From Lachnospiraceae bacterium (GTDB lineage Bacteria > Bacillota > Clostridia > Lachnospirales > Lachnospiraceae), in contig JAEDFR010000112.1 in NCBI GenBank assembly GCA_016297945.1, forward strand, positions 1-7,134: a stretch of 7,134 bases of DNA. The letters run 5' to 3'. Both the position numbers and the translations under genes were made by a program. Under the pieces are notes generated by a model. That model searched no databases, was not told the origin of the DNA, and saw only the letters and a program-made list of their open reading frames with translations. This document shows, in pieces, positions 1 to 6,105 of the stretch. Each line of letters starts with the position of its first letter. Position 1 is the stretch's first letter.

Positions 1-1
1 G

Positions 2-663
2 GAAGTGGTACTGCCTTTTGATTATGAATTTCCACCGGTTGATGATGCGGACTGGACGGATGAAGAGTTTGCAGCAGTGCTTGCCGGAGAACTTAATCCG
101 AATGATATTCCCAGACTTCATTATGAGAGAGAAAATGGCGTTGTAGTTGTTTTTGCATCGGAAGAAGAAATAGCAGATGAAGAAGAAACAGGAGCGGAAG
201 CGATTGAAGAACTGACAGAGGAATCTGTAGAAGAAGATACGATAGAAGAGGCAATAGAGGTGCCGGAAGGAGAAGAACCGACAGCGGAAACTGTAGAAGA
301 AGGTTCGGTTGAAGAAACAACAGAGTTGCCGGAAGAAGAACCCACAGAAGAGGGTGTTGAGGAGTCGGAAGCAGAGACGGAGACGGCAGAACCCACAGAT
401 GAGCTAATTGAAGAAGTGGTTGAAGAAAATGTGACAGAAGAATTGGTTGAGAATCAACCGAACAGCCAGAAGGAGAAGAAGCAACAGAAGAACAGGAAGA
501 GGAAGAGACCGTTGAAGAACTGATGGAAGAACCGATTGAAGAGACGAAACAGGAACCGGTAGAAGAAACGGTTGAAGAGACGGAAGAAGAAACTATAGAA
601 AATACGATTGAAGAAACCGCAGAAGCATTGTGTGATGATGAGGAAACGGAGTCAGAGGAGTAA
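2..663 (+). CDS. Glu-rich acidic repeat protein, 5'-partial and frameshifted
   Basis: I do not recognise this gene. The frame is open to the left edge; a GTG at 5 is possible as a start, but there is no room to see a ribosome binding site, so the gene probably begins outside the window. The first 50 or so residues look like a folded or linker segment rich in Asp, Pro and aromatics (DYEFPPVDDADWTDEEF), ending in VVVVFAS. From about base 166 the protein is almost entirely Glu with Thr, Val, Ile and Pro in imperfect VEE/PEEE-type repeats, so it is probably disordered and strongly negative. As read, the frame stops at 521-523 with a basic Lys/Arg tail. The same acidic repeat resumes in another frame from 451 and runs to a TAA at 661-663, giving about 219 visible residues if restored. 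That stop overlaps the ATG of the TetR gene, which supports 663 as the native end. Function unknown; the acidic tail could be part of a surface, division or nucleic-acid-mimicking protein, but nothing here decides. Confidence 0.6.
448..453 (+). other. Frameshift site in the acidic repeat gene
   Basis: Left of this site the acidic frame has codons starting at positions such as 446 (GTT) and 449 (GAG). Right of it the acidic repeat continues with codons starting at 451, 454 and 457, reading ESTEQPEGEE. The second frame has a TGA at 448-450, so the switch must lie at or after 448. The local sequence is TTGAGAATC. Loss of one base (from GTTGAAGAATCA) or gain of one GA unit (from GTTGAATCA) explains it equally well. 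No X XXY YYZ slippery heptamer is present, so a mutation or a sequencing error is more likely than programmed frameshifting. Confidence 0.7.
654..660 (+). promoter_or_regulatory. Ribosome binding site for the TetR gene, inside the upstream gene
   Basis: AGAGGAG lies in the last codons of the acidic repeat gene and is followed by only 2 bases before the ATG at 663. The spacing is short, but the ATG overlaps the TAA stop of the upstream frame (TAATG). The TetR gene is therefore probably translated by coupling (termination and re-initiation). The upstream frame reaches this stop only if the frameshift near 450 is absent, so the frameshift could weaken the coupling. The purine-rich Glu codons may mimic a binding site by chance. 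Confidence 0.45.
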
Positions 664-1250
664 TGGGCGAGAAATCAGCACAAAAAAGACAATATATAAT
701 TAAGAAAGCCAGAGAAGTGTTTTCAAAAAGAGGATATAAAGATGTTACTATGAAAGATATCGTAGAAGCTTGTGAAATCAGTCGTGGTGGATTATATCTG
801 TATTTTGACAGCACGAAGGATATTTTTCTGGCAGTCTTAAATGATTCGGAAGATGATGAAGAGGATGTTTTTTCAAAAGCAATTTCTCATAGAGCCAGCA
901 GTTCGGATATCTTGGCTTTATTTTTAAAAGAGCAGAAAAAAGAATTATGTCAGAAAAAGGAAAATCTTATTCGGGCAACCTATGAGTTTTTCTTTGAAAA
1001 CCGGTATCCGGTTAAAGAGAATCCGATGAAAATGCAATTTGATGCTGCGGTGCAGATTATTGAAAAACTGATCGCAGACGGAGTTCGGACCGGTGAATTT
1101 GTTTGTGCTAATCCGAAGGGATTCGCCAGCAATATGATGTATGTTTTAGAAGGACTGCGCGTGATGTCCCGGACCGTTGGCGTCAGTGAAAAAACGGTCA
1201 ATCAAGAAATCCTTTATTTGATGAAAGGACTTCTGAAAGAAGAAACGTAG
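663..1250 (+). CDS. TetR/AcrR-family transcriptional regulator
   Basis: A 195-residue cytoplasmic DNA-binding regulator of normal family length. The N-terminal TetR helix-turn-helix is clear: KKAREVFSKRGYKDVTM (residues 14-30), the HTH helices around TMKDIVEACEIS (29-40), and the recognition helix with the RGGLYLYF signature (41-48), followed by KDIFLAVL. The remaining residues, about 60-195, form a helical ligand-binding and dimer domain with no recognisable ligand specificity. It includes an acidic DSEDDEED stretch at 61-68. The ATG at 663 overlaps the restored stop of the acidic gene, and an aspartoacylase-like gene begins 1 base after its stop, so the three are probably one transcript. 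By family habit it is likely to repress itself and its neighbours in response to a small molecule. No operator palindrome is visible in the window; the promoter presumably lies left of it. The identification is secure, the target unknown. Confidence 0.93.
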   Translation: MGEKSAQKRQYIIKKAREVFSKRGYKDVTMKDIVEACEISRGGLYLYFDSTKDIFLAVLNDSEDDEEDVFSKAISHRASSSDILALFLKEQKKELCQKKENLIRATYEFFFENRYPVKENPMKMQFDAAVQIIEKLIADGVRTGEFVCANPKGFASNMMYVLEGLRVMSRTVGVSEKTVNQEILYLMKGLLKEET

Positions 1251-1251
1251 T

Positions 1252-2394
1252 ATGATAGAGAATGTTACAAAAGTAGCATTATATGTTAATGAAAACCTTG
1301 TAATTCAAAGGAACCGCGCATTATCCGAAATGAAGATATTTCTTTTATCCGGGCTTCGGAATCGGGTATTTTCATGCCACTTGCTGAGAATGACACCTTT
1401 GTTACAAAAGGAACGGTTTTAGGAGAGATGATTGATCCGCTTCTTGGCGAAGTTATCTATCAGGTTAAGGCAAAATGCAATGGAAGATTGTTTACGTTCC
1501 GCGAGCATCCGCTTGCTTATATTTTAGGACCAATCCGGGGAAATGAGGTACAACAACTTTATATCTGCTCGCAGTTAATCAAAGCTTTGCGGGAACTCGA
1601 AAAGAATGGTTGTATTACCAATAATAAAGAAATTCTGGTTATTCCCTGCATCAATTATTATTCGATGAATGTGGGAAGAAAATTCTGGCCCGTTGATAAT
1701 ACCGATATTAACCGGATGTTTCCGGGAAATGAAGAAGAGAGCACTTCTTCCAGAATTGCCAGTGGACTGCTAAAGGCAATCAAAGATTACAGCTATGGAA
1801 TTCAGTTTACCTCTTTTTATTTAAGCGGAGAGTTTGTACCCCATGTCAGGATGATGGAAACCGGATATCAGAATACATCACTTGCCAATTTATTTGGGCT
1901 TCCTTATGTTGTGGTCAGAAAACCGCAGCCCATTGATACCAAGACCTTAAATTACAATTGGCAGAATGAAATGACGGCTGCTTTTTCGGTTTATACCAAT
2001 TCCAATGATCAGGTCGATGAAAAGAGTGCAAGACAGGCTGTTGCTGCTGTTTTAAGTTTTTTAACCCGCATGGGACTGATTAAATATGAAAGTCATAGCG
2101 GCTATATTTCCCATATTATTTTGGAAGAGGATTTAAGCAATGTTTCATCCACGAAAAGTGGAATTTTTAAACGCCTGATTGAGACCGGACAGGAGGTCCG
2201 TTATGGTCAGGAGTTAGGCTATGTGATAGACCCGTTTCTCGGTGATGTGGTTGAAACCATTGTTGCCGATACGGAAGGAATTGTATTCTTTTCGCATACG
2301 GAGCCGTTAGTGAACGAAGGTGAGAGTGACTGCCATCCCACAAGAATTTAACATTGTGAGAAAAGCGGAACATAATTACGAAACCATTTTATAA
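1252..2394 (+). CDS. Succinylglutamate desuccinylase/aspartoacylase-like protein, frameshifted, probable pseudoenzyme
   Basis: The intact central frame is 1374-2351 (325 residues), but its ATG at 1374 is internal. The family-like residues RNEDISFIRASESGIF lie in frame just upstream, and the natural start is probably the ATG at 1252, 1 base after the TetR stop (MIENVTKVALYVNENL), in a different frame. The two frames join near 1315-1319. At the 3' end the frame probably shifts again near 2322-2326 and ends at a TAA at 2392-2394. The fold is recognised from VIPCINYYSMN, FWPVDNTDINRMFPG, FVPHVRMMETG, LFGLPYVVVRKP and LNYNWQ, typical of this M14-like zinc hydrolase group. Key residues look lost: the HGxE zinc motif reads RGNE (residues 55-58 of the intact frame), the zinc His before Ser reads Thr in QFTS (146), and the usual Glu of the TVE motif appears as Tyr in FSVY (207). 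The Asn-Arg substrate motif (113-114) remains. It probably no longer hydrolyses N-acyl amino acids, or belongs to a non-catalytic subfamily. Substrate unknown. Confidence 0.75.
1315..1319 (+). other. Frameshift site in the N-terminus of the aspartoacylase-like gene
   Basis: The frame starting at 1252 reads MIENVTKVALYVNENLVIQ then RNR up to 1317. After that it degenerates and stops at a TAG downstream. The family-like frame reads IIRNEDISFIR from 1320 in a different register, and upstream that register meets a TGA at 1290-1292. The join lies in AACCGCGCATT. Removing one GC/CG unit gives RNRIIRNEDISF without a break; loss of a single base is the alternative. No slippery heptamer is present. 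Confidence 0.7.
1362..1514 (+). repeat. N-terminal copy of a duplicated barrel-like protein segment
   Basis: This encodes SGIFMPLAENDTFV and continues through LGEMIDPLLGEV and NGRLF. It matches the C-terminal segment at 2157-2312 position by position: SGIF, then Gly-x-x-Leu-Gly, then IDP-x-LG-x-V, then Ala, Gly and Phe. The shape resembles the biotinyl/lipoyl-like hammerhead barrels found beside hydrolase cores of this family. The match is seen at protein level and is not a recent DNA repeat. Confidence 0.6.
2157..2312 (+). repeat. C-terminal copy of the duplicated barrel-like protein segment
   Basis: This encodes SGIFKRLIETGQEV and continues through LGYVIDPFLGDV and EGIVFF to HTEPLV. It is the partner of the segment at 1362-1514, so the protein has the order barrel, hydrolase-like core, barrel. 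The two copies align without large gaps, which suggests an old internal duplication. Confidence 0.6.
2322..2326 (+). other. Possible third frameshift, 3' end of the aspartoacylase-like gene
   Basis: After PLVNEGE the intact frame ends quickly with SDCHPTRI and a TAA at 2349-2351. One base further on, the register from 2326 reads VTAIPQEFNIVRKAEHNYET and closes with Ile, Leu and a TAA at 2392-2394, a more natural tail. The local sequence is GGTGAGAGTGAC; one extra base, or one lost GA unit, would explain it. This is weaker than the other two sites because the tail has no motif I can recognise. Confidence 0.45.
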
Positions 2395-4964
2395 GCAACC
2401 CGATAAAACTGAATCAGAATATCGGCATCCTCTTTCATAATGGGAGTGCCGGAATAAATACATTTCTGGGTTAAGGAAAAGAGTTCGTTTATGGAAGTAT
2501 TTTGCTTTTGCAAAAACTGTTCCATTTGGCGGACTTTTTTATTTTGCTGATGTACCTGTATATATTCAAGAAGTCTGTCGCACAATTCTTCCGGCAGGCG
2601 GATGGATGTTTTTTGGACATTCTTTTTTGCACTGGATTCTTTCGACAAACGAAACGTTGTTTCTTTGTCGTCTTTTCCCATTCTTTTTTCGACTTTGTTT
2701 TTCATACGGAGGTATTCAAAAATAATGGAGCTGTCATATATACCTTGGCGATATTCTCTGCGGCGTTTCCGGTATGCGGTAAAAATCCGGATACCAGCTA
2801 GTAGGGCTGGTATGGACAAAATCAGGATAATGATGACAAGAAACCAGATAAAGACAGGAGAATTGCCGATCTGAACGGAATTGAACAAATCGCTGTAATC
2901 ATTTCCTGCATAGTCTGTCTGATTGGTCTGGTTTTGCATATTTCCGGAGAAAAGCCCCTGGAGGGCAGATAAAAATTCGCTGTAGGAAACCTCTTCTTTT
3001 TCTGTGGAAGGTGGTGTCATATCAACCGGAATCCAACCGAAATTCTCTATGTATACTTCGGTCCATGCATGGGCATTTCCATCGGGGATTTCCACGGAAA
3101 TGACCTGGCTGTTTTCAATGGGGTTTTCCCCCGAAAAGAAATCGTTATATGCATAGTCGGCAATTTTACCGCTTTCTGAAATATTACTTTGGTCAATGAC
3201 ATAGCCTTCTACGTAGCGGGCAGGAATTCCGTAGGAGCGTAAAAGCAGGGTTGCTGCCGTTGCAAAATGAGCACAATACCCTCTTTTTTGTTCTTTCAAA
3301 AAATAAGTGACATAGTCCTTATTGTACGGCGTTGCACCCGGAGACATATCGTAGGTGTAATTGGAATACAAGAAGTCACGAATCATAGTAATCTGTTCAT
3401 CCATATCCGGACTTTCACCGATGAGTTCGTGGTAAGAATCAATTTCATCACGAATGGACATCGGAATGGATAAATAGTTGTTGTAGGCTTCCGTTTTATA
3501 TGCACGTACCATTTCCTGCTCGTCTTCGGTTTTATAAAAATCATATAGGTTGGCATCGGAATTGGAAATGCCATAATTGGATACGGAATACGGAATAAAG
3601 GATAATTCAACCGTCTGGTCAAGAGCGGATACACCGGTTAGTGTACTTTCTTTCGTTGCCCGACTATGATCAGGGGCTTTGGAAGTAAAATACGGAAGAT
3701 ACAGATAATTGGTGGATGCATCTACATTTTCAATTCTCATTTTTGCACTCATGAGTGGTGCAATTTGATTGAACATCAACTCATACATGGTTTTGCTTTC
3801 CATGAAAGCAATCTGATTTTCATCGACATTGCTGTAAATATAACCATTTTCCTGCGTGGGTGCCAACCATTCGGTTGAAGTATAGAATGCACCGGTATAG
3901 CTTTTTAAATAAATCCGTTCAAATGCATAAGGAACAAAGGTGACAATCAGGTCGGTTTCATAATCAGGCCGTACGCTTCTGACACCACCCAGTTTGCCGG
4001 CGCTGATTCCTCCGGTTGCTTCATAACGATTAAACATTCCGGAGATACCGGATTGAACCAGAATTTTAACATTTTCATCCAAAGAACTTTTTAAGGAACC
4101 CGAGTGCAGGGCTTCGATTTCCGAATTTTTGACACTCAGGGAACAAAAGACGGAAAAGAACAATGCGATGATTCCTGCAAATGCACATAAACCCGTCATG
4201 TTTCGCGCATTTGATTTGTGAAAAATATAGGATTTATCTTTCTTGTGATACGAAAAATGATTTGATTTCTGCTTGCCGGAATGAATGAAATGATAGTGAC
4301 CACTCAGTTTTAAAAAACATGTAGCAAAAAAAGCATAAAAAACAAAGACAAATGCTACATAGGATGGATACTGGCCAATATAAATGCCCAATTGCAAGGG
4401 CCAGAAGGTAAAGTTAAATACTGATAAATAGTACATGTCGTTAAAAATAGCGACATTGATCAGTATGGCAATGAAAATGCCGACAAATATGGCAGTCGTG
4501 GTTATGGTCAGAAACCGGTTGGATACAAGTTCTGTAGATTCACGGGTGAAATTAAGCAGAAAATGTTTGCTGTATGCTTCGTTAAAAATATTGATAAAGG
4601 CCTGAAAACCACTGTTTGCAAGTGCGCGATTGCGAAACAAAGCGCTTGTAAACAGTATAAATAAAAGAGGATAACCAATGTTAAAAATCCATTTTCTGAC
4701 GTGCATAAAGGATAGTGCCATGGATACCAGAAAAATAACTGCAAAAACAGAAGCATAGTTATAGGAAATGCGAAATTCAGTCAGGACTCCATGGATACAT
4801 CCAAATGTAGCAGAAAAGATAATGGAGCCTTTTACCAGGCAGTGAATGAGCGTGTCATTTTCATCTTGTTTCTGATGATCCTGCAGGATAAATCCGGAAA
4901 ATGGTGCATCTTCCCGGGGGACGATATTCTTTTTTGGGAAAAATGACGGATTAAGCAATGACAT
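2376..4964 (-). CDS. TgpA-like multi-pass membrane transglutaminase
   Basis: An 862-residue membrane protein with a papain-like transglutaminase domain outside the cell. About six hydrophobic segments lie in residues 40-220 (for example around 71-87, 93-110, 152-174 and 201-218), with another at about 256-276. An extracellular region follows. The transglutaminase core holds the triad: Cys564 in RGYCAHFATA, His632 in NAHAWTEVY and Asp648 in GWIPVDMTPP. A final membrane segment (703-728) leads to a basic cytoplasmic tail, YRKRRREYRQ, and a C-terminal region ending ELFSLTQKCIYSGTP that resembles the DUF4129 domain. The triad is intact, so an active enzyme is likely, acting as transglutaminase or protease on envelope proteins or peptides; the substrate is not known for most of the family. 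The ATG is well placed: AAAGGAG at 4971-4977 with a 6-base spacer. It overlaps the DUF58 gene by 14 bases and is the last gene of the operon. Most similar proteins are shorter; the long tail after the last membrane segment is somewhat extended. Confidence 0.92.
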   Translation of the reverse strand: MSLLNPSFFPKKNIVPREDAPFSGFILQDHQKQDENDTLIHCLVKGSIIFSATFGCIHGVLTEFRISYNYASVFAVIFLVSMALSFMHVRKWIFNIGYPLLFILFTSALFRNRALANSGFQAFINIFNEAYSKHFLLNFTRESTELVSNRFLTITTTAIFVGIFIAILINVAIFNDMYYLSVFNFTFWPLQLGIYIGQYPSYVAFVFVFYAFFATCFLKLSGHYHFIHSGKQKSNHFSYHKKDKSYIFHKSNARNMTGLCAFAGIIALFFSVFCSLSVKNSEIEALHSGSLKSSLDENVKILVQSGISGMFNRYEATGGISAGKLGGVRSVRPDYETDLIVTFVPYAFERIYLKSYTGAFYTSTEWLAPTQENGYIYSNVDENQIAFMESKTMYELMFNQIAPLMSAKMRIENVDASTNYLYLPYFTSKAPDHSRATKESTLTGVSALDQTVELSFIPYSVSNYGISNSDANLYDFYKTEDEQEMVRAYKTEAYNNYLSIPMSIRDEIDSYHELIGESPDMDEQITMIRDFLYSNYTYDMSPGATPYNKDYVTYFLKEQKRGYCAHFATAATLLLRSYGIPARYVEGYVIDQSNISESGKIADYAYNDFFSGENPIENSQVISVEIPDGNAHAWTEVYIENFGWIPVDMTPPSTEKEEVSYSEFLSALQGLFSGNMQNQTNQTDYAGNDYSDLFNSVQIGNSPVFIWFLVIIILILSIPALLAGIRIFTAYRKRRREYRQGIYDSSIIFEYLRMKNKVEKRMGKDDKETTFRLSKESSAKKNVQKTSIRLPEELCDRLLEYIQVHQQNKKVRQMEQFLQKQNTSINELFSLTQKCIYSGTPIMKEDADILIQFYRVAYKMVS

Positions 4965-6018
4965 CGTCGACTCCTTTGTGAGTTACATGTAATAGGGTGC
5001 CTTTGTGAAGACCGGACTTTTCATAGATATCCAATGCCAGATTTTCGGTTTCATATGCCGGTTCGTAAAAGCATTCTGAAAACGCATTGGTGAGATCTTC
5101 TTCACAACGGATGGTTGACATAACAAAATCTTCCCGCATCGTGGAATAATATGAAAAAACAAAAATTTCCTGTGCTTCTATCAATTCCAGTGCCAGACTG
5201 TGAGCTTCTTCCAAAGCGCGGTCAAGCACGTCCGAAAGCGATGCGTCAAGAGCGCATGCTTCTTTGGACGGTTGGTAGAGTTCTAAGAGCAAAAAGAATT
5301 CATTGGTTGACGTAGCCTCATTTTCCTTTACCATGAGTTTGTCGATTTTGGAAGAAAGCTTCCAGTGGATTTTTTGCAACCGGTCACCGGGCAGATATTC
5401 ACGGATATCGGTTACATTGGAGGATACATTTCCCTTTTTTTCGGATTCTTCAAATTCATCAAATCCCTCTGTGTAGATTGCTTCATGTTTGATTTCATCC
5501 GCTCGAAAAGTCGGGAATATACGTATCTGTGCTTTCAAATCGCAGCTTTTTTGGAAATGAAAAAGATGCAGATAATCAAAACCTTCTATTTGTAAAACAG
5601 AAGCCTCATACAAGCCGCATTTTGTCAGTGTGACCGGAAATTCGAGCTGATTATCGGAATGAGCCCGCAGAGAAAGCACATGTGTTTTTTGATCTTCTTT
5701 ACGATAGAAAAACGAAACAAAGGATAAGGTTACTGTAATGGAAGAAAAAGGAAGTTTTGTAGGATTTTTGATCTGTACAATGACATTCGCAGTATAGCCT
5801 TTTTGTGTTGCATTCGGATGAAGCATCAAAACAGGCTGTAGATTATGAAAACAGCGCTTTGACAGATAATAGGAGATTACCGGAAGGCAAAGCTGTAAAA
5901 CAACAAGCATATAAAAGAAAGTCTGTTGATAAAAGAAAGCAAAAAAAACAGACATCAAAAGAAAAAACAAATATGAGATAACAGAACCAAGGATACTTGG
6001 CACAAGGTGTTTTTTCAT
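4951..6018 (-). CDS. DUF58 domain protein, membrane-anchored
   Basis: A 355-residue protein of the DUF58 family, normally encoded between a MoxR ATPase and a transglutaminase, as here. Two hydrophobic segments at about residues 6-30 and 34-52 anchor it in the membrane. A beta-rich segment follows (about 60-180, with VIVQIKNPTKLPFSS). The DUF58 signature is clear at 206-220: REYLPGDRLQKIHWK, followed by KLMVKENE. The C-terminal half resembles a von Willebrand A-like fold, with LELYQP and the acidic ALEEAHSLALELIEAQE; I see no complete metal-site motif. Its likely role is a partner of the MoxR ATPase in assembling or regulating envelope proteins; the exact activity is unknown. I chose the ATG at 6018 because GGAGG at 6028-6032 lies 9 bases upstream. 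A TTG at 6024 would add two residues but leave only 3 bases after the GGAGG. The stop overlaps the start of the transglutaminase gene, so translation is coupled. Confidence 0.93.
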   Translation of the reverse strand: MKKHLVPSILGSVISYLFFLLMSVFFAFFYQQTFFYMLVVLQLCLPVISYYLSKRCFHNLQPVLMLHPNATQKGYTANVIVQIKNPTKLPFSSITVTLSFVSFFYRKEDQKTHVLSLRAHSDNQLEFPVTLTKCGLYEASVLQIEGFDYLHLFHFQKSCDLKAQIRIFPTFRADEIKHEAIYTEGFDEFEESEKKGNVSSNVTDIREYLPGDRLQKIHWKLSSKIDKLMVKENEATSTNEFFLLLELYQPSKEACALDASLSDVLDRALEEAHSLALELIEAQEIFVFSYYSTMREDFVMSTIRCEEDLTNAFSECFYEPAYETENLALDIYEKSGLHKGTLLHVTHKGVDDVIA

Positions 6019-6027
6019 ATGCAAAAG

Positions 6028-6032
6028 CCTCC
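6028..6032 (-). promoter_or_regulatory. Ribosome binding site deciding the DUF58 start
   Basis: GGAGG on the minus strand, 9 bases before ATG at 6018 and only 3 before TTG at 6024. This makes the ATG the better start. The leader between moxR and this gene (about 75 bases) is otherwise pyrimidine-rich on the coding strand and unstructured by eye, so this gene has its own initiation signal and is not tightly coupled to moxR. Confidence 0.7.
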
Positions 6033-6076
6033 GGTGTCAATATGCGAAGAAAAAGCGAAAAAAAGAAAAAGATAAA

Positions 6077-6105
6077 ATCAGGAAAGCTTTGGCATCAGGA
6101 AAGCT
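6077..6105. repeat. 12-bp direct repeat across the moxR stop codon
   Basis: ATCAGGAAAGCT occurs at 6077-6088 and again at 6094-6105 with a 17-base period. On the minus strand the copy at 6094-6105 carries the final Leu-Ser codons and the TGA stop of moxR; the other copy lies just after the stop. It looks like a small tandem duplication. It does not alter the reading frame and forms no obvious hairpin. Confidence 0.7.

Larger units (their letters stand above)
166..660 (+). repeat. Degenerate Glu-codon repeat tract
   Basis: GAA and GAG codons recur throughout, separated by ACA/ACG, GTT/GTA, ATT and CCG codons, giving units such as GTTGAAGAA and ACAGAAGAA. The units are imperfect and of varying length, so there is no clean tandem period. 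The tract is strongly purine-biased on the + strand. Read one base out of frame it gives Lys/Arg (AAG, AGA, AGG). Read on the other strand it gives Ser/Ala/Val-rich open frames that are artefacts. Such tracts are prone to slippage, which fits the frame change near 449-453. Confidence 0.75.

Noticed and set aside
93..396. Minus-strand open frames rich in Leu/Pro and in Ser/Val opposite the acidic repeat
   Set aside because: They are reverse reads of GAA/GAG repeats. They have no ribosome binding site and their composition is fully explained by the repeat on the other strand.
448..470. Programmed -1 ribosomal frameshifting in the acidic gene
   Set aside because: There is no X XXY YYZ slippery heptamer and no convincing downstream stem; a simple indel in GAGA explains it.
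1374..1376. ATG at 1374 as the true start of the aspartoacylase-like gene
   Set aside because: Family-like residues run upstream in the same frame (RNEDISFIRASESGIF), no ribosome binding site precedes it, and a better start lies at 1252 in the register before the frame break.
2502..2874. Two + strand open frames inside the transglutaminase gene
   Set aside because: They overlap the confident minus-strand coding region, have low-quality composition and no start signals.
6019..6024. TTG start for the DUF58 gene at 6024
   Set aside because: Only 3 bases separate it from GGAGG, while the ATG at 6018 has a normal 9-base spacer.
6040..6080. Rho-independent terminator between moxR and the DUF58 gene
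   Set aside because: The coding strand is T-rich here, but no GC-rich stem precedes the T-runs, and the three genes form a known operon.
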